A DNA stretch of 64,000 nt from Thermodesulfobacterium hydrogeniphilum (GTDB taxonomy: Bacteria > Desulfobacterota > Thermodesulfobacteria > Thermodesulfobacteriales > Thermodesulfobacteriaceae). A model generated the notes under the pieces. The model worked only from the letters and a program-made list of their open reading frames with translations, did no database searches and had not been told where the DNA came from. Positions within the stretch are counted from its first letter, which is position 1; every line of letters begins with the position of its first letter. A program made the translations under genes and the position numbers. The DNA is taken from the NCBI RefSeq assembly GCF_000746255.1, contig NZ_JQKW01000012.1, forward strand, positions 52,124-116,123, written 5' to 3'. Shown here piece by piece: positions 53,701 through 63,826 of the stretch.

Positions 53701-54816
53701 TTAATTTTCAATATAATTTTGATTATTATTGGTTTGATTTAACCACTTTATCTTGTAAATTTCTATAATACATAGAAACAATCCCAAAATCAGAGGACCC
53801 AAAAATAATCCCAAAGCTCCAAATTTAATAAGTCCACCTAAAACAGAGAAAAATATAAGGAGATTGTGAATTTTAGTTTTTTCCCCTATTAAAATAGGTT
53901 TAATGAAATTGTCTATTTGAGAAATGATAATAATAGCATAGATAATTAAAATTGTAGCTTTTACATAGCTTCCGGTTATTAGTAGATAGATGACCAAAGG
54001 TCCCCATATTAAAGATGTTCCAAAAACAGGAATAAAAGAAGCTAACACAGTAAGAAAAGCCCATAATAAATATTGAGGAATTCCTAAAAAGAAATAAATT
54101 AAAAGTGCTAAAAAACCTTGGATTATTGCAGTAAGAATATTTCCATAAAGAACACCTTTTAATATTAAAGAAACCCTTTTTAAAATTTTTTGTTTTTCAT
54201 AAGGTTCACCAGGAATGAGATCAAGAATTTCTTTAACAATTCTGTCTCCATCAACTAAAAAATAGTATAAAGTAATTAAAGTAAAAGCCAATTGGAATCC
54301 AAAAGAAACTATAATCTGTATAACATCTTTTAAAGATTGGAGTCCGGTTTGAATTAAATTAGAAAGAAATTCAGCTAATTTATCCTGTAATTGAGGTAAA
54401 TAAATATGGATTTGTGATAAAAATTTTGAAATTATAAGATATATTTTGGGATGATTTTTAAGTTGTTCCAGATACTGAGAAAAATCTTTTTCAGTCATAG
54501 GTTGCAAGTTTTGTAAAAAAGAAAAAAGTTGATAATAAAAGTTAAGTAAAATTAAAGATAAAGGACCTATAATAAAAATTATAAATAGAATCATTACAAA
54601 TATAGCTGATAGGCTTTTATAATTTTTAAAAAATTTAATTTTTACAAATTTATAAGCAGGGTAAATAAAAAAAGCTAAAATTCCAGACCAGCAAATAATC
54701 CTAAATAAAGGCGTTAAAAGATAAATGAAACTGATTATTATAAAAATAGACAGAACTAAAATTATCCAGAAACCTGTTTTTTTACAATTAGTTTCAAAAT
54801 TTCTTTTAATATTCAT
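53701..54816 (-). CDS. AI-2E-family (PerM/YdiK-like) permease
   Basis: Membrane protein of 371 residues with about eight hydrophobic segments in the order of the AI-2E transporter family. Typical features are the periplasmic helical stretch after TM3, LVDGDRIVKEILDLIPGEP, GVLYGNILTAIIQGFLALLI and FIPVFGTSLIWGPLVIYLL plus the LGPLILGLF tail. Members include AI-2 exporters and Na+/H+ antiporters, so the cargo is unknown. The ATG follows a weak site, and no operon partner is visible. Confidence 0.88.
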   Translation of the reverse strand: MNIKRNFETNCKKTGFWIILVLSIFIIISFIYLLTPLFRIICWSGILAFFIYPAYKFVKIKFFKNYKSLSAIFVMILFIIFIIGPLSLILLNFYYQLFSFLQNLQPMTEKDFSQYLEQLKNHPKIYLIISKFLSQIHIYLPQLQDKLAEFLSNLIQTGLQSLKDVIQIIVSFGFQLAFTLITLYYFLVDGDRIVKEILDLIPGEPYEKQKILKRVSLILKGVLYGNILTAIIQGFLALLIYFFLGIPQYLLWAFLTVLASFIPVFGTSLIWGPLVIYLLITGSYVKATILIIYAIIIISQIDNFIKPILIGEKTKIHNLLIFFSVLGGLIKFGALGLFLGPLILGLFLCIIEIYKIKWLNQTNNNQNYIEN

Positions 54817-54897
54817 AAATTTTTAATATAATCTCTAATTGTATATTTAACAAGTGAATTTTTAAAATAGTAACAAAAATATACTACTTTGAGGTTA

Positions 54898-54925
54898 TTG
54901 TAAAGTTTTAAATAAAGATTATAAT
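54898..54925 (+). promoter_or_regulatory. Promoter of fmdB operon, predicted leaderless start
   Basis: TTGTAA (54898-54903), a 16-base spacer and TATAAT (54920-54925). The ATG at 54933 lies 7 bases after the -10 box with no Shine-Dalgarno sequence. Confidence 0.6.
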
Positions 54926-54932
54926 TAAAAAT

Positions 54933-55298
54933 ATGCCTATTTATGAATTTAGATGTGAAGTTTGTGGGGAAGTTTTTGAAAGTTTGCAAAAATTAGGGGA
55001 TGATTTTCCTTCTTGCCCTAAGTGTAAATCCACACAGGTTATAAAGTTGCCTTCTATTTTTGGATTCCAAGATAAAAGTTCAAAAGTTTCAGCCAGAGAA
55101 AGAGCCATTTTAAAAAGGGCTAGAGATTACTTGGTTGATGGAAAAGTTGGGGAGGCTAGAAGATTTTTAGAAAAAGCTAAGGAATTTTATCCTACAGATA
55201 CCATTAAAAAGCTATCAGATAAACTGGCTGAAAAAAAGGCTGTGAAAGGTGGATACATAAGTAAAACTGAATATGTGATTACTAAAAAGAAGGGGTAA
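54933..55298 (+). CDS. FmdB-type zinc-ribbon protein
   Basis: 121 residues. The N-terminal zinc ribbon MPIYEFRCEVCGEVFE with CPKC forms the FmdB/CxxC-CxxC regulatory-protein domain (1-45). The rest is a basic helical tail (ARERAILKRARDYLVDGKVG). FmdB was linked to formamidase/amidase control, but most members are uncharacterised. It heads a run with DUF1844, ispE and prs; the gap to DUF1844 is 7 bases. Confidence 0.85.
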   Translation: MPIYEFRCEVCGEVFESLQKLGDDFPSCPKCKSTQVIKLPSIFGFQDKSSKVSARERAILKRARDYLVDGKVGEARRFLEKAKEFYPTDTIKKLSDKLAEKKAVKGGYISKTEYVITKKKG

Positions 55299-55305
55299 AA
55301 GTTTT

Positions 55306-55578
55306 ATGAGTCAAGAGGAAAAAGATCTATTTTCTAATTTGATAACCTTTAGTACTTTTATTTTATCTTTAAACACTGCAGCTTTGGTGCATTTAGGAGA
55401 ACTTCCTGATCCAATCACCAATAAAAAACAGGTGAATTTAACTCTTGCTAAACAGACTATAGACACTCTGGAAATGTTGAGAGAAAAAACAAAAGGTAAT
55501 CTCACCTTAGATGAAGAAAAACTTCTTCAAACCATAATTTATGAATTAAAACTCAAGTTTTTAAAACTTGTTGAGTAA
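55306..55578 (+). CDS. DUF1844 protein
   Basis: 90 residues matching the small helical DUF1844 family: LITFSTFILSLNTAALVHLG, then LAKQTIDTLEMLREKTKGNL and DEEKLLQTIIYELKLKF. Function unknown; the family is common in Deltaproteobacteria-like and related genomes near ispE or fmdB. A GGGG site lies in the end of the previous gene. Confidence 0.88.
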   Translation: MSQEEKDLFSNLITFSTFILSLNTAALVHLGELPDPITNKKQVNLTLAKQTIDTLEMLREKTKGNLTLDEEKLLQTIIYELKLKFLKLVE

Positions 55579-55585
55579 ATATATA

Positions 55586-56431
55586 ATGAGAAGTTATTTT
55601 CTTTTATCTCCAGCTAAAATCAATCTCACTCTTCAAGTCCTAAATAAAAGAGAAGATAATTATCATGAGATTTATACTATTTTTCAAAAAATTGATCTTT
55701 TTGATGAAATAGAGATAAGAAAAGGAACCAGTTTTTTTTCTTTAGATTTTATAAGTGAAATACCTCTACCTTTAGAAGAAAACTTGGTTTATAGAGCTTA
55801 TAAAAAATTTAAAGAAGTTTTTAAAATAAAAGATGAAGTTTCTATAAAAATCAAAAAAATCATACCTATGGGAGCGGGTCTTGGTGGTGGAAGCAGTAAT
55901 GCAGGAACTGTTTTAAGGGCTTTGGCTTTTCTTTATGGGATAGATCCAGAAAGTCCTATTCTATATAAAATTGCTAAAAGTTTAGGAGCAGATGTTCCAT
56001 TTTTTTTAAGCCCCTATCCTGCGGCAATAGGAAAGGGAATAGGTGAAATTTTGTTACCTTTTCCTTCATTTCCTGCTTGGTATATTTTAATTTGTCCTAA
56101 ATTTTCTATAAATACAAAATGGGCTTATGAAAATTTAGGGTTGACAAAATCTAAAAAGCCTGTTTATTATTCTGCTGACATGGCTCCTTGGTATCACCCT
56201 CAGAAATTGATAAATGATTTTAAAGAATTGATTTATAAAAAATTTAAAATTTTAGAAGATTATGAAAAATTTTTAATAAAATTAGGATGTTGTGCTGTAG
56301 GATTAAGTGGAACAGGTTCTACCATTTTTGGAATTTTTGAAAAAAAACCTCCTATTTTTGCTTATGAAACTCTAAAAAAATTTTTAAAAGATGTTAAAAT
56401 TTTTCTCGCTAAAAATTTAGAAATTAATTAA
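55586..56431 (+). CDS. ispE: 4-diphosphocytidyl-2-C-methyl-D-erythritol kinase IspE
   Basis: GHMP kinase of the non-mevalonate isoprenoid route. 281 residues from the ATG at 55586. A TTG at 55568 inside the previous gene is less likely. Motifs: [21 protein letters not shown], the ATP loop [31 protein letters not shown] and the third motif [14 protein letters not shown]. Followed 14 bases later by prs, a common pairing. Confidence 0.95.
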   Translation: MRSYFLLSPAKINLTLQVLNKREDNYHEIYTIFQKIDLFDEIEIRKGTSFFSLDFISEIPLPLEENLVYRAYKKFKEVFKIKDEVSIKIKKIIPMGAGLGGGSSNAGTVLRALAFLYGIDPESPILYKIAKSLGADVPFFLSPYPAAIGKGIGEILLPFPSFPAWYILICPKFSINTKWAYENLGLTKSKKPVYYSADMAPWYHPQKLINDFKELIYKKFKILEDYEKFLIKLGCCAVGLSGTGSTIFGIFEKKPPIFAYETLKKFLKDVKIFLAKNLEIN

Positions 56432-56445
56432 AGGAGGTTTTTTTC

Positions 56446-57405
56446 ATGACAGTTAATGGGGGTTTTAAAGGATTTTGTGTGTTTTCAGGAACGGCCAATA
56501 TTGAATTAGCTCAAAAAATTTGTAATTATCTTAATATTCCTTTAGGAGAGTGTATTATAAAAAGGTTCAGTGATGGAGAGATTTTTGTTGAGATAAAAGA
56601 CAACATAAGGGGTGCAGATGTTTTTATAATACAGCCCACCTGTCCACCTGTTAATGAACATTTAATGGAGTTATTAATTATGATTGATGCAGCACGAAGA
56701 GCTTCGGCTAGAAGAATTACTGCAGTTTTACCTTATTATGGGTATGCCAGACAGGATAGAAAAACAGCTCCCAGAACCCCTATTTCTGCTAAATTAGTTG
56801 CTAATTTAATAGTTACTGCAGGAGCAAGAAGAGTTCTTACTATGGATTTACATGCTGGTCAAATTCAAGGTTTTTTTGATATACCTGTAGATCATCTTTA
56901 TGCTTTACCGGTATTTCTTAAATATCTGAAAGAAAATTTTAAAGATAATGACTTGGTTATCGTGTCTCCCGATGCTGGAGGAGTTGAAAGAGCCAGAGAA
57001 TATGCTAAAAGACTTAATGCCAGTATTGCTATTATAGATAAAAGAAGAGAAAGGGCAAATGAAAGCGTTGTAATGAATGTAGTGGGAGATGTTAAAGATA
57101 AGATAGCAATTATTATAGATGATATGATAGATACCGCAGGTACTATGTGTAATGCTGCAAATACCATAAAAGAAAGAGGAGCTATTGAAGTCTATGGAAT
57201 GGCTACTCATCCTGTTTTATCAGGAAAAGCTCTTGAAAAAATAGAAAAATCATCTTTAAAAGCTCTTTTTGTGAGTGATACAATCCCTCTGAGAGAAGAA
57301 GCAAGATCTCTTGATAAAATAAAAGTTCTTTCAGTAGCTAATCTTTTAGGAGAGGCTATTAGAAGAATTCATACTGATGAATCTATTAGTTCTTTATTTA
57401 TATAA
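56446..57405 (+). CDS. prs: Ribose-phosphate pyrophosphokinase
   Basis: Makes PRPP from ribose-5-phosphate and ATP, feeding the PyrE, PyrR and PurQ pathways also encoded here. 319 residues, class I form. Motifs: [69 protein letters not shown] and the PRPP loop [25 protein letters not shown] precedes the ATG. Confidence 0.97.
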   Translation: MTVNGGFKGFCVFSGTANIELAQKICNYLNIPLGECIIKRFSDGEIFVEIKDNIRGADVFIIQPTCPPVNEHLMELLIMIDAARRASARRITAVLPYYGYARQDRKTAPRTPISAKLVANLIVTAGARRVLTMDLHAGQIQGFFDIPVDHLYALPVFLKYLKENFKDNDLVIVSPDAGGVERAREYAKRLNASIAIIDKRRERANESVVMNVVGDVKDKIAIIIDDMIDTAGTMCNAANTIKERGAIEVYGMATHPVLSGKALEKIEKSSLKALFVSDTIPLREEARSLDKIKVLSVANLLGEAIRRIHTDESISSLFI

Positions 57406-57438
57406 GAAAAAAATTTAAATTAGAGGAGGAGAGATAAA

Positions 57439-58044
57439 ATGAGGCAGGTAACTTTAAGTGCTATTAAAAGAGAAAAAACAGGAAAAGAAGTAGCTAAAAA
57501 ATTAAGAAAACAGGGATTAATACCTGCTATTATTTATGGTCCTGATTTTGATCCACTTCCCATTGCAGTAAAGTTTAATGAATTAGAAAGTATTTTGCAT
57601 AAATACAAGGGAGAAACTCTGCTCTTTAGCTTGGAATTTACTAACGGGCAAACCTCTAAGGTTCAAGCAATTTTAAAAGAATATCAGATTCATCCTGTTA
57701 CTGATAAAATAATTCATTTAGATTTTGTTGCAATTAAAGAAGGAGAAACTATTAGCTTGGATATTCCTTTAGAATTTATAGGACGTCCTGTTGGAATAAC
57801 CAGAGGTGGTTTGTTAGAAATTTTAATGCATGATCTTACTATAGAATGTTTGCCTGCTAATATCCCTGATAAAATTAGGGTAGATATTAGTAATCTTGAT
57901 GTAGGAGATGTTTTGCACGTAAAAGATATTAAAGTTCCAGAAGGAGTGAAGGTTCTTGATGATCCTGAAGAGACAGTGGTTACCATTGTAGCTGAAAGGG
58001 GTGGTGGAGAAGCAGAAGAAGAAACAGAAAGCACCTTAGAATAG
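57439..58044 (+). CDS. rplY: 50S ribosomal protein L25/TL5 (Ctc form)
   Basis: 5S rRNA-binding protein of 201 residues in the long CTC/TL5 form: an N-terminal L25 domain (AIKREKTGKEVAKKLRKQGL, PAIIYGP) and a C-terminal TL5 beta domain (IPLEFIGRPVGITRGGLLE, IEVDISNLDVGD-like), ending in an acidic tail. GAGGAGG precedes the ATG. Gene order prs-rplY-pth is widespread. Confidence 0.96.
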   Translation: MRQVTLSAIKREKTGKEVAKKLRKQGLIPAIIYGPDFDPLPIAVKFNELESILHKYKGETLLFSLEFTNGQTSKVQAILKEYQIHPVTDKIIHLDFVAIKEGETISLDIPLEFIGRPVGITRGGLLEILMHDLTIECLPANIPDKIRVDISNLDVGDVLHVKDIKVPEGVKVLDDPEETVVTIVAERGGGEAEEETESTLE

Positions 58045-58053
58045 TTCTAAATA

Positions 58054-58650
58054 ATGTGGCTTTTTTGTGGACTGGGGAATCCAGGAGAAAAATACAGATA
58101 TACCAGACACAATTTTGGATTTTTAGTAGTGGAAGCTTTTGCTAAAAAACATCGTTTAAATTTTAAATTTTATAAAGAAATGGAAAGCGAAGCTACATTT
58201 TATAAAGATAAAGCTATTATTATAAAACCTCTTACTTTTATGAATCTTTCTGGAAAAGCTGTAAAAAAATGGGTTGAGAAGGAAAAAATACCTTTAGAAA
58301 GTTTATTAGTAATTTATGATGATATGGATTTGCCCTTAGGTAAAATAAAAATTTTACCTAAGGGTGGATCTGGTGGTCACAGAGGTATGATTTCTGTAAT
58401 AGAAACCTTGGGTTCTTCTGATTTTCCAAGAATGAGACTTGGAATAGGTAAACCTATCAATCAATCAGTAACTGACTATGTCCTGTCCCTTTTTTCAGAA
58501 GAAGAAATAGAAATAGTGCATAAGATTATAGATATTGCCTCTTCTGCTCTTGATGATGTTCTTTATATAGGTTTATTAAAAACTATGACTAAATATAATT
58601 CTTTAAAGATTAATGATGAAATTTTTAAAAAACAACCATACATAAGATGA
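58054..58650 (+). CDS. pth: Peptidyl-tRNA hydrolase
   Basis: Recycles peptidyl-tRNA released during translation. 198 residues. [18 protein letters not shown] contains catalytic His (RHN), then [46 protein letters not shown] and RMRLGIGKP. It follows rplY by 9 bases. Confidence 0.97.
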   Translation: MWLFCGLGNPGEKYRYTRHNFGFLVVEAFAKKHRLNFKFYKEMESEATFYKDKAIIIKPLTFMNLSGKAVKKWVEKEKIPLESLLVIYDDMDLPLGKIKILPKGGSGGHRGMISVIETLGSSDFPRMRLGIGKPINQSVTDYVLSLFSEEEIEIVHKIIDIASSALDDVLYIGLLKTMTKYNSLKINDEIFKKQPYIR

Positions 58651-58654
58651 AGAA

Positions 58655-60196
58655 ATGAAGTATAAAATTCTGGTTTTAGATTTTGGTTCTCAAACTACTC
58701 AACTTATTGCAAGAAGGATAAGAGAACAAGGGGTATATAGTGAAATAAACCCCTGTTTTGTTAGCTTAGAGGAAATTAAAGCTTTTAATCCTTCCGGGAT
58801 CATATTTTCAGGTGGTCCAAGCAGTGTATACGATAAAGATGCTCCCAAGATTGATCCTAAGATTTTTGATTTAAACATTCCTATTTTGGGAATTTGTTAT
58901 GGAGCTCAATTAATAAGTTATCTTTTAGGAGGTAAAGTTGAAAAAAGTAACAAAAGAGAGTATGGACCTGCTTATATAGAAATTTTAGAAGAAAATAAAT
59001 TGCTTAAAGGTTTAGGGAAAGGAAATAAATACAAAGTCTGGATGAGTCATAGTGATAGGATAGAAAAACTTCCAGAGGGTTTTTATACCTTAGCTAAAAC
59101 TGAACATTCTCCTTTTGCAGCTGTAGCCCATAAAATTAAACCTATTTATGGAGTTCAATTTCATCCTGAAGTAGCTCATACTGAGATAGGATTACAAATA
59201 TTTAAGAATTTTGTTTTTGAGATCTGTAAATGCCAAGCAGACTGGAATATGCCTTCTTTTATAGAAAAAACTGTAGAAGAAATTCGTCATAAAGTTAAAG
59301 CAAATGAAAGAGTAATTTGTGCTCTTTCTGGAGGAATAGATTCTACTGTTACTGCGTTATTGGTTCATAAAGCTATAGGTGACAGACTTATTCCTATTTT
59401 TGTAAATAATGGAGTTTTAAGAAAAAATGAGCCAGAAGAAGTTTTAAAATTGATGAAAGAATTAGGACTTAAGGTTCATTATGTAGATGCAAGTGCTATT
59501 TTTCTTGAAAAATTAAAAGGAGTAGAAGATCCAGAGAAAAAAAGGAGAATTATAGGTGAAACCTTCATAGAGATTTTTGAAAAAGAGGGTAAAAAATTTG
59601 AGAAAGTAGTTTATTTAGCTCAGGGAACTCTCTATCCTGATGTTATAGAAAGCGTATCTTTTAGAGGACCTTCTGTGACCATTAAAACCCATCATAATGT
59701 TGGCGGACTTCCTGAAAGAATGAATTTAAAGCTTATAGAACCTTTGAGGGAGTTATTTAAAGATGAGGTTAGAAAAATAGCAGAAGTTCTTGGACTTCCT
59801 AAACATATCATATGGAGACAACCTTTTCCCGGTCCTGGTTTAGCTATAAGAATAATAGGAGAAGTGACTAAAGATAAGCTTGATATTTTAAGAGAAGCTG
59901 ATGCCATTGTAACAGAAGAAATGCTTAAATCTGGATGGTATTATAAGGTCTGGCAGAGTTTTGCTGTGCTTCTTCCTATTAAAACAGTAGGAGTTATGGG
60001 AGATTATAGAACCTATGAATATGTAATTGCTATAAGATGTGTAGAAAGCCAAGATGCTATGACTGCAGATTGGGTGAAATTGCCCTATGAATTATTAGAA
60101 AGACTTTCTAATAGAATTATAAATGAAGTAAAAGGTGTGAATAGAGTAGTTTACGATATCTCTTCTAAACCCCCAGCTACTATTGAATGGGAATAA
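58655..60196 (+). CDS. guaA: GMP synthase (glutamine-hydrolysing)
   Basis: Converts XMP to GMP. 513 residues with a class I glutaminase domain (nucleophile in [16 protein letters not shown], partner HPEVAHTE), an ATP-pyrophosphatase domain ([14 protein letters not shown]) and a dimerisation domain ending [27 protein letters not shown] is also typical. The final 10 bases overlap the next gene. Confidence 0.98.
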   Translation: MKYKILVLDFGSQTTQLIARRIREQGVYSEINPCFVSLEEIKAFNPSGIIFSGGPSSVYDKDAPKIDPKIFDLNIPILGICYGAQLISYLLGGKVEKSNKREYGPAYIEILEENKLLKGLGKGNKYKVWMSHSDRIEKLPEGFYTLAKTEHSPFAAVAHKIKPIYGVQFHPEVAHTEIGLQIFKNFVFEICKCQADWNMPSFIEKTVEEIRHKVKANERVICALSGGIDSTVTALLVHKAIGDRLIPIFVNNGVLRKNEPEEVLKLMKELGLKVHYVDASAIFLEKLKGVEDPEKKRRIIGETFIEIFEKEGKKFEKVVYLAQGTLYPDVIESVSFRGPSVTIKTHHNVGGLPERMNLKLIEPLRELFKDEVRKIAEVLGLPKHIIWRQPFPGPGLAIRIIGEVTKDKLDILREADAIVTEEMLKSGWYYKVWQSFAVLLPIKTVGVMGDYRTYEYVIAIRCVESQDAMTADWVKLPYELLERLSNRIINEVKGVNRVVYDISSKPPATIEWE

Positions 60197-60762
60197 ATTA
60201 TTGTAGAAAATTTATTCATATTTCTTTTGGTTTAATTCTTTATTTTTTAAGTTTTATTTTGTCTTCTTTTTATTTCAAAATCGCTCTTTTTGGATTTTTT
60301 ATAGGATTAAGTATATTTGAATTTTTAAGAATATTTTTTTTCGATTTGCTTCCTTTAAAAGGATTATGGTTTCCTCTTTTTAAAAAGGAAGAAATTTTTA
60401 GCATTAGTGATGCTTGGTTTTATCTTCTTGGAATAATTTTTAGCTGGTATTTTTTAAATCCCTTTCAATTTCGTTTAATTCTTCTTATTTTAACCTTAGC
60501 AGATCCAGTAGCCGCTTTGGTAGGCTTTTACATAGGAAGATATAAAATTTATAAATATAAAACCTTAGAGGGTGGGTTTGCTTTTTTGATAACTACTTTG
60601 ATAATTGTTTATTTATATACCAAAAATTTGGCTCTGCATCACATAATTCTTTGTTTTATTGTGACTTTAGCAGAGATTTTTACTAAAAAAGACAATTTCT
60701 GGATTCCTTTTATGGGTAGCATTTATTTAAGATTTATTGACAAATTTTTAAAAGTTTTCTAA
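60187..60762 (+). CDS. Phytol/dolichol-kinase-like membrane protein (CTP-dependent lipid kinase family)
   Basis: 191 residues with about six hydrophobic segments. RKFIHISFG at the start and [20 protein letters not shown] with [15 protein letters not shown] match the SEC59/DGK1/VTE5 kinase group, which phosphorylates prenols or diacylglycerol with CTP and shares its core with phosphatidate cytidylyltransferase. The substrate is unknown; recycling of prenyl alcohol is plausible. Start ATG lies within the end of guaA. Confidence 0.75.
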   Translation: MGINYCRKFIHISFGLILYFLSFILSSFYFKIALFGFFIGLSIFEFLRIFFFDLLPLKGLWFPLFKKEEIFSISDAWFYLLGIIFSWYFLNPFQFRLILLILTLADPVAALVGFYIGRYKIYKYKTLEGGFAFLITTLIIVYLYTKNLALHHIILCFIVTLAEIFTKKDNFWIPFMGSIYLRFIDKFLKVF

Positions 60763-60778
60763 AATTTTAAGATAAATT

Positions 60779-61777
60779 TTACCAGCGTAATAAAGCTCCT
60801 CCGTAGGTAAAACCTCCACCAAAAGCCACTAATAAGACTAAATCTCCTTTTTTAAGCCTTCCCTCTTTTTCTGCTTCGTAAAGGGCTAAAGGAATGCTTG
60901 CAGCAGAGGTGTTTCCATATTTATTAATATTTACCATAACTTTTTCCTTGGGTAATCCTAACTTTTCTCTTAAATATTCTATAATTCTCAAATTAGCCTG
61001 ATGAGGAACTAAAAGTTTTATATCTTCAGGGGAGAAATTATTTCTTTCTAAGAGATCCAAGCAGATTTTTTCCATCATTCTGGTAGCGACTTTAAAGACT
61101 TCTCTTCCTTTCATTTTTATATAAAATTCTTCCTTAGGGAGTCTTTCATCAAAAGGTGGGAAACAAGAACCACCACCTTTAAGAGTTAAAAGAGGCCAAC
61201 ATGAGCCATCTGCTCCTAAGTAAAAATCTATAATTCCCCTTTTTTCTGGATCAGGACTTTTTCCAACCACCGCTGCTCCTGCCCCATCTCCTAAAAGCAC
61301 ACATATAGTTCTATCTTGCCAGTTTGTTTTACGGGACAAAGCCTCAGCTCCTATTACCAAAATCTTCCAATCTGGATTAATTTTTATAAATTGATCAGCT
61401 ACAATTAAACTATAAATAAAACCTGAACAAGTAGCAGATAAATCAAAAGCTCCAGCATTAGAAGCCTTTATACCATCTTGAACTAATACTGCCAGAGAAG
61501 GAATAATATAATCAGGAGTAACAGTAGCACATATAATTAGATTTATCTCCTCTGGAGAAACTTCAGCCTTTTCTAAAGCTTCTTTAGCAGCTTTTATAGC
61601 ATAATCACTGATATTTTCTCCATCTTCTAAAACATGTCTTTCTTTTATCCCGGTTCTTTCTGTAATCCATTCATCTGAGGTATCAACCATTTTTTCTAAG
61701 TCAAAATTAGTAAGAACCTTAGGAGGAACAGCCATACCTATTCCAAGAACAGCTGACTTTATTTTGTTAAAATTCAC
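60779..61777 (-). CDS. fabH: 3-oxoacyl-ACP synthase III
   Basis: Starts fatty-acid chains from acyl-CoA and malonyl-ACP. 332 residues from the GTG at 61777, chosen because AGGAGG lies 7 bases upstream; a TTG six codons earlier has no such site. The catalytic triad is present: Cys117 (LSATCSGFIYSL), His in VPHQANLRIIEYL and Asn in NKYGNTSAASIPLAL. TSDEWITERTGIKERH is diagnostic. It overlaps the end of plsX by 11 bases. Confidence 0.96.
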   Translation of the reverse strand: MNFNKIKSAVLGIGMAVPPKVLTNFDLEKMVDTSDEWITERTGIKERHVLEDGENISDYAIKAAKEALEKAEVSPEEINLIICATVTPDYIIPSLAVLVQDGIKASNAGAFDLSATCSGFIYSLIVADQFIKINPDWKILVIGAEALSRKTNWQDRTICVLLGDGAGAAVVGKSPDPEKRGIIDFYLGADGSCWPLLTLKGGGSCFPPFDERLPKEEFYIKMKGREVFKVATRMMEKICLDLLERNNFSPEDIKLLVPHQANLRIIEYLREKLGLPKEKVMVNINKYGNTSAASIPLALYEAEKEGRLKKGDLVLLVAFGGGFTYGGALLRW

Positions 61778-62783
61778 TCTTTTCCTCCTCTTCAAAATAA
61801 TCTTTATTTTCTTTTATAGCTTTTTCTAATTTTCTTACAAGGTCATTTTTAATAGAATTTATAGCAACTTTTATAGCATTTTTAATAGCCAAAGCATCAG
61901 ACCTTCCATGAGCAATGATCACATTTCCTTTTACACCTAAAAGAGGAGCTCCTCCATATTCTCTCCAATCAGATTTTTTCTTAAAAGCCTTTAATGCATT
62001 TTTGGCTAATAACATTCCCATAATAGAAATAAAAGATTTTTTAACTTCATTTTTCAGCATTTCTATAATAACTTCTACTAATCCTTCAGAAAGCTTTAAA
62101 CATATATTTCCTATAAATCCATCACAAACTATTACATCAACCTCACCTTTGAACATATCTCTACTTTCTATATTACCTACATAATTAAGTTTAGACTTTT
62201 TAAAAAGTTGATGAGCTTTTTTTACTAAAATATTACCTTTCCCTGATTCTTCTCCTATAGAAAGAAGGGCAATTTTAGGATTCTCTTTTCCCCAAATCTT
62301 TTCCAAAAAAATTTTACCCATTATTCCAAATAAAAATAGATCTAAGGGTTTAGAATCTACATTAGCTCCTACATCTATTAATACAAAAGGATCTTTTATA
62401 GAAGGTAAAAGAGTTGCTATAGCAGGACGTCTAACCCCTTTTAATCTTCCAAGAATAAAAATGCTTCCTGCTGCAACAGCTCCAGAATTACCTGCAGAAA
62501 CAAAAGCAGAAGTTTCATTATTTTTTAATAATTCCAAGCCTTTAAAAATAGAAGAATTTTTCTTTTTTCTTAAAGCCTCTCCGGGGCTTTCGTCCATTTT
62601 AATAACTTCTTCTGCAAAAACCAGAGAAACTCTTTCATGATTTTCCCATGATCTTAAAACAGACTCTTTACCTACCAAATAAAGATATAGATCAGGAAAC
62701 TCTTCAAGGGCTAATTTTGCACCTTTTAAAATAACAGAGGGGGCAAAATCACCTCCCATTACATCCAAAACTACTTTATACAT
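61767..62783 (-). CDS. plsX: Phosphate acyltransferase PlsX
   Basis: Makes acyl-phosphate from acyl-ACP for phospholipid synthesis. 338 residues. VVLDVMGGDFAPSVILKGA at the start, FVSAGNSGAVAAGSIFILGR, RPAIATLLPSI, ALLSIGEESGKGN, VDVIVCDGFIGNICLK and EYGGAPLLGVKGNVIIAHG are diagnostic. It belongs to the common rpmF-plsX-fabH order. Confidence 0.97.
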   Translation of the reverse strand: MYKVVLDVMGGDFAPSVILKGAKLALEEFPDLYLYLVGKESVLRSWENHERVSLVFAEEVIKMDESPGEALRKKKNSSIFKGLELLKNNETSAFVSAGNSGAVAAGSIFILGRLKGVRRPAIATLLPSIKDPFVLIDVGANVDSKPLDLFLFGIMGKIFLEKIWGKENPKIALLSIGEESGKGNILVKKAHQLFKKSKLNYVGNIESRDMFKGEVDVIVCDGFIGNICLKLSEGLVEVIIEMLKNEVKKSFISIMGMLLAKNALKAFKKKSDWREYGGAPLLGVKGNVIIAHGRSDALAIKNAIKVAINSIKNDLVRKLEKAIKENKDYFEEEEKSEF

Positions 62784-62801
62784 TTTTTAAAAATATTACT
62801 T

Positions 62802-62984
62802 TTAAATTTCTTCTTCTTCAAAATAGGCCTTATTTTTATAATAACCACAGGAAGGACAAATTCTATGAGGTAATTTAGGAGATTTACATCTGGGACATAA
62901 AGATATAGAAGGTACTTCCAAGTTCCAATGAGCTCTTCTTTTTCCTCTTCTGGATCTGGATGTTTTCCTCTTAGGAACAGCCAT
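62802..62984 (-). CDS. rpmF: 50S ribosomal protein L32
   Basis: 60 residues. [20 protein letters not shown] is the standard L32 start, and CPRC with CPSC forms the zinc ribbon. The ATG is 2 bases after the yceD stop with an AGGAGG site inside the yceD end. The C-terminus is normal length. Confidence 0.98.
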   Translation of the reverse strand: MAVPKRKTSRSRRGKRRAHWNLEVPSISLCPRCKSPKLPHRICPSCGYYKNKAYFEEEEI

Positions 62985-62986
62985 AG

Positions 62987-63535
62987 TTATTGACCTCCTT
63001 TTTCTAAATTTTTATCCTTAAGTAAGGTTTTCAAAATAGCAAAAGGACTTTCCTTTTTATAAATTTTGCAATTACAAGTCTTTTTATTTAAATTAGTGCC
63101 ACATATAGGACATAGTCCTTTACAATCAGGTTTACAGAGTTTTTTATAAGGAATAGATAAAAAAATTTCTTCTCTTAAAATATTATAAAAAGAAATCCAA
63201 GAATTTTCATAAAAACTAACTTCCATTTCTTCTTCCATTAACTCTTTTTCTCCTTCTATATTTAAAGAATTTAAAGGTTTTATATCTATTTTAAACTCGT
63301 GCTGTATAGGAAAGTCAAAGTTTGTTAAACATCTATCACATTCTAAAGAAAGAACGCCATTCAAAGAACCTTCTAATTTTACCTCAATTCCTATTTTTTT
63401 CAATTTTAGATATCCTGAAAAAGGTTTTTTTACCTTTAAATCATCTCCTAAATTGGATATATCTTTAAATTCAATTTTAAGTCCTTCAGGAGGAATATCG
63501 TCTAAAAATACTCCCCAATTTTTAAGATCTTCCAT
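62987..63535 (-). CDS. yceD: YceD/DUF177 protein, probable rRNA-accumulation factor
   Basis: 182 residues of the YceD/DUF177 family, which precedes rpmF in most bacteria and is needed for 23S rRNA accumulation in those tested. [18 protein letters not shown] in the middle and a C-terminal cysteine cluster ([15 protein letters not shown] and a final TCNC) probably bind zinc. AGAGGTG lies before the ATG. First gene of the yceD-rpmF-plsX-fabH operon. Confidence 0.9.
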   Translation of the reverse strand: MEDLKNWGVFLDDIPPEGLKIEFKDISNLGDDLKVKKPFSGYLKLKKIGIEVKLEGSLNGVLSLECDRCLTNFDFPIQHEFKIDIKPLNSLNIEGEKELMEEEMEVSFYENSWISFYNILREEIFLSIPYKKLCKPDCKGLCPICGTNLNKKTCNCKIYKKESPFAILKTLLKDKNLEKGGQ

Positions 63536-63571
63536 AAAATAAAATACACCTCTTTTTATAAATTTGATAAA

Positions 63572-63599
63572 ATGATAAACCCAAAACTAAATTTGTCAA
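63572..63599 (-). promoter_or_regulatory. Promoter of the yceD-rpmF-plsX-fabH operon
   Basis: On the minus strand TTGACA (63594-63599), a 16-base spacer and TATCAT (63572-63577). About 30 bases of leader follow before the yceD ATG at 63535. Confidence 0.65.
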
Positions 63600-63826
63600 A
63601 TTTATAACCAAAATTCCCGCTTAAGGTTGAAGGAGTAAACTTTATTGTGAAGTCTATCCAAAAATTTTAAAAAAATCTCCCCCCAAAAATTAATTCTTCT
63701 TAAAAAATTCGTAAAAATTAAAAATAAACCCAATTAAAATCCCTACTTTAATTATTTTCTAAGCACAATACCCCCATTTTTTAAATAAAACCCCTTTTAC
63801 TCCTACTCTCAAATCTTAAATAAAAA
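63600..63826. other. Gene-free AT-rich stretch beside the transposase remnant
   Basis: Together with the yceD promoter, the bases from 63536 to 63826 hold no reading frame of note. Both strands are broken by stops. The part from about 63680 has many short C-runs on the plus strand, unlike other gaps in the window. No RNA gene, clear terminal inverted repeat or target duplication could be made out. Confidence 0.6.

Noticed and set aside
56905..57210. Two overlapping minus-strand frames inside prs
   Set aside because: Both are opposite the most conserved part of prs and show no start signals.
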